Translations under genes and position numbers: made by a program
In this document: positions 4,944 to 5,086 of the stretch, piece by piece
Position numbering within the stretch: position 1 is the stretch's first letter
Layout: every line of letters begins with the position of its first letter
Notes under the pieces: generated by a model
The model's database searches: none
What the model was told of the DNA's origin: nothing
What the model saw: the letters and a program-made list of their open reading frames with translations, nothing else
Assembly (NCBI GenBank): GCA_028717445.1
Contig: JAQUNU010000048.1
Coordinates: 1-5,086, forward strand
Length of the DNA: 5,086 nt
Reading direction: 5' to 3'
DNA from: Candidatus Portnoyibacteriota bacterium
Lineage (GTDB): Bacteria > Patescibacteriota > Minisyncoccia > Portnoybacterales > GWB1-42-6

Positions 4944-5086
4944 TATTTAATCTGAAGTTTAATGACAAAACTGATATTATTTTGTTTCAAAAGATTACTG
5001 ACGGGATTCTCGATTTTTTCGAAATAAGGCGATCTTTCCAGGTTATCCTTAAAAACAAGCAAAACGTCGCGGTTGTCAGCGCGGCC
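4943..5086 (-). CDS. pilN: PilN-like fimbrial assembly protein (C-terminal 47 residues)
   Basis: Only the C-terminus is inside the window; the gene enters from the right edge in frame from base 5086 and stops at TAA (4945-4943). The visible part contains LERSPYFEKIENPVSNLLK followed by a short strand SFVIKLQIK. This matches the end of PilN/PF05137 proteins, where a helix carrying a Leu-x-x-Ser-x-Tyr-Phe signature is followed by a final hydrophobic strand. The stop shares one base with the pilO ATG. In full the protein would have a cytoplasmic N-terminal peptide that binds PilM, one membrane helix and a ferredoxin-like domain; none of these are visible here except the end of the domain. The assignment depends heavily on the adjacent pilO-like gene. 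Confidence 0.75.
   Translation of the reverse strand, partial: GRADNRDVLLVFKDNLERSPYFEKIENPVSNLLKQNNISFVIKLQIK

Overview
The window looks like a chromosomal segment from a Candidate Phyla Radiation (Patescibacteria, probably Parcubacteria-like) bacterium. This is an inference from gene content and style. The genes are small and tightly packed, and intergenic sequence is AT-rich. Start codons mostly lack a Shine-Dalgarno sequence. The gene set (class II CCA-adding enzyme, DUF192 protein, SIMPL-domain membrane protein, and a PilN/PilO pair followed by a tiny membrane protein) is typical of such genomes. The standard genetic code works throughout. No rRNA, CRISPR array, insertion sequence or phage gene was seen.

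Left block (1-2962, minus strand). A putative operon runs leftward from a well-formed sigma70-type promoter at 2934-2962. In order of transcription it holds cca (2926-1478), a small protein with a conserved His/Asp pattern that I do not recognise with certainty (1410-817), a membrane-anchored DUF192 protein (782-327), and a second copy of the unknown family (324-1, running off the window). The duplicated family thus brackets the DUF192 gene. The last junction is only two bases wide. The cca promoter sits so close to the ATG that the message should be leaderless.

Centre (2948-4079, plus strand). A SIMPL/DUF541 membrane protein is transcribed divergently from cca and is followed by a tRNA-Arg gene (anticodon TCG). 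The tRNA is the most unusual object here. Its perfect 7-bp acceptor stem continues without a mismatch into leader and trailer, giving a 20-bp perfect inverted repeat. Outside that, an 8-bp direct repeat lies symmetrically, 6 bases from each arm. The tRNA does not encode a full 3' CCA, so it depends on an enzyme of the kind encoded by cca in the same window. A 19-bp perfect hairpin with T-tracts on both strands then separates the two convergent transcription units.

Right block (4085-5086, minus strand). This is the end of a type IV pilus assembly operon: the C-terminus of a PilN-like protein, a complete PilO-like protein overlapping it by one base, and a 90-residue single-pass membrane protein of unknown function that ends six bases before the terminator stem. 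PilN and PilO would form the inner-membrane alignment platform of the pilus machine; the 90-residue protein is a candidate extra platform subunit.
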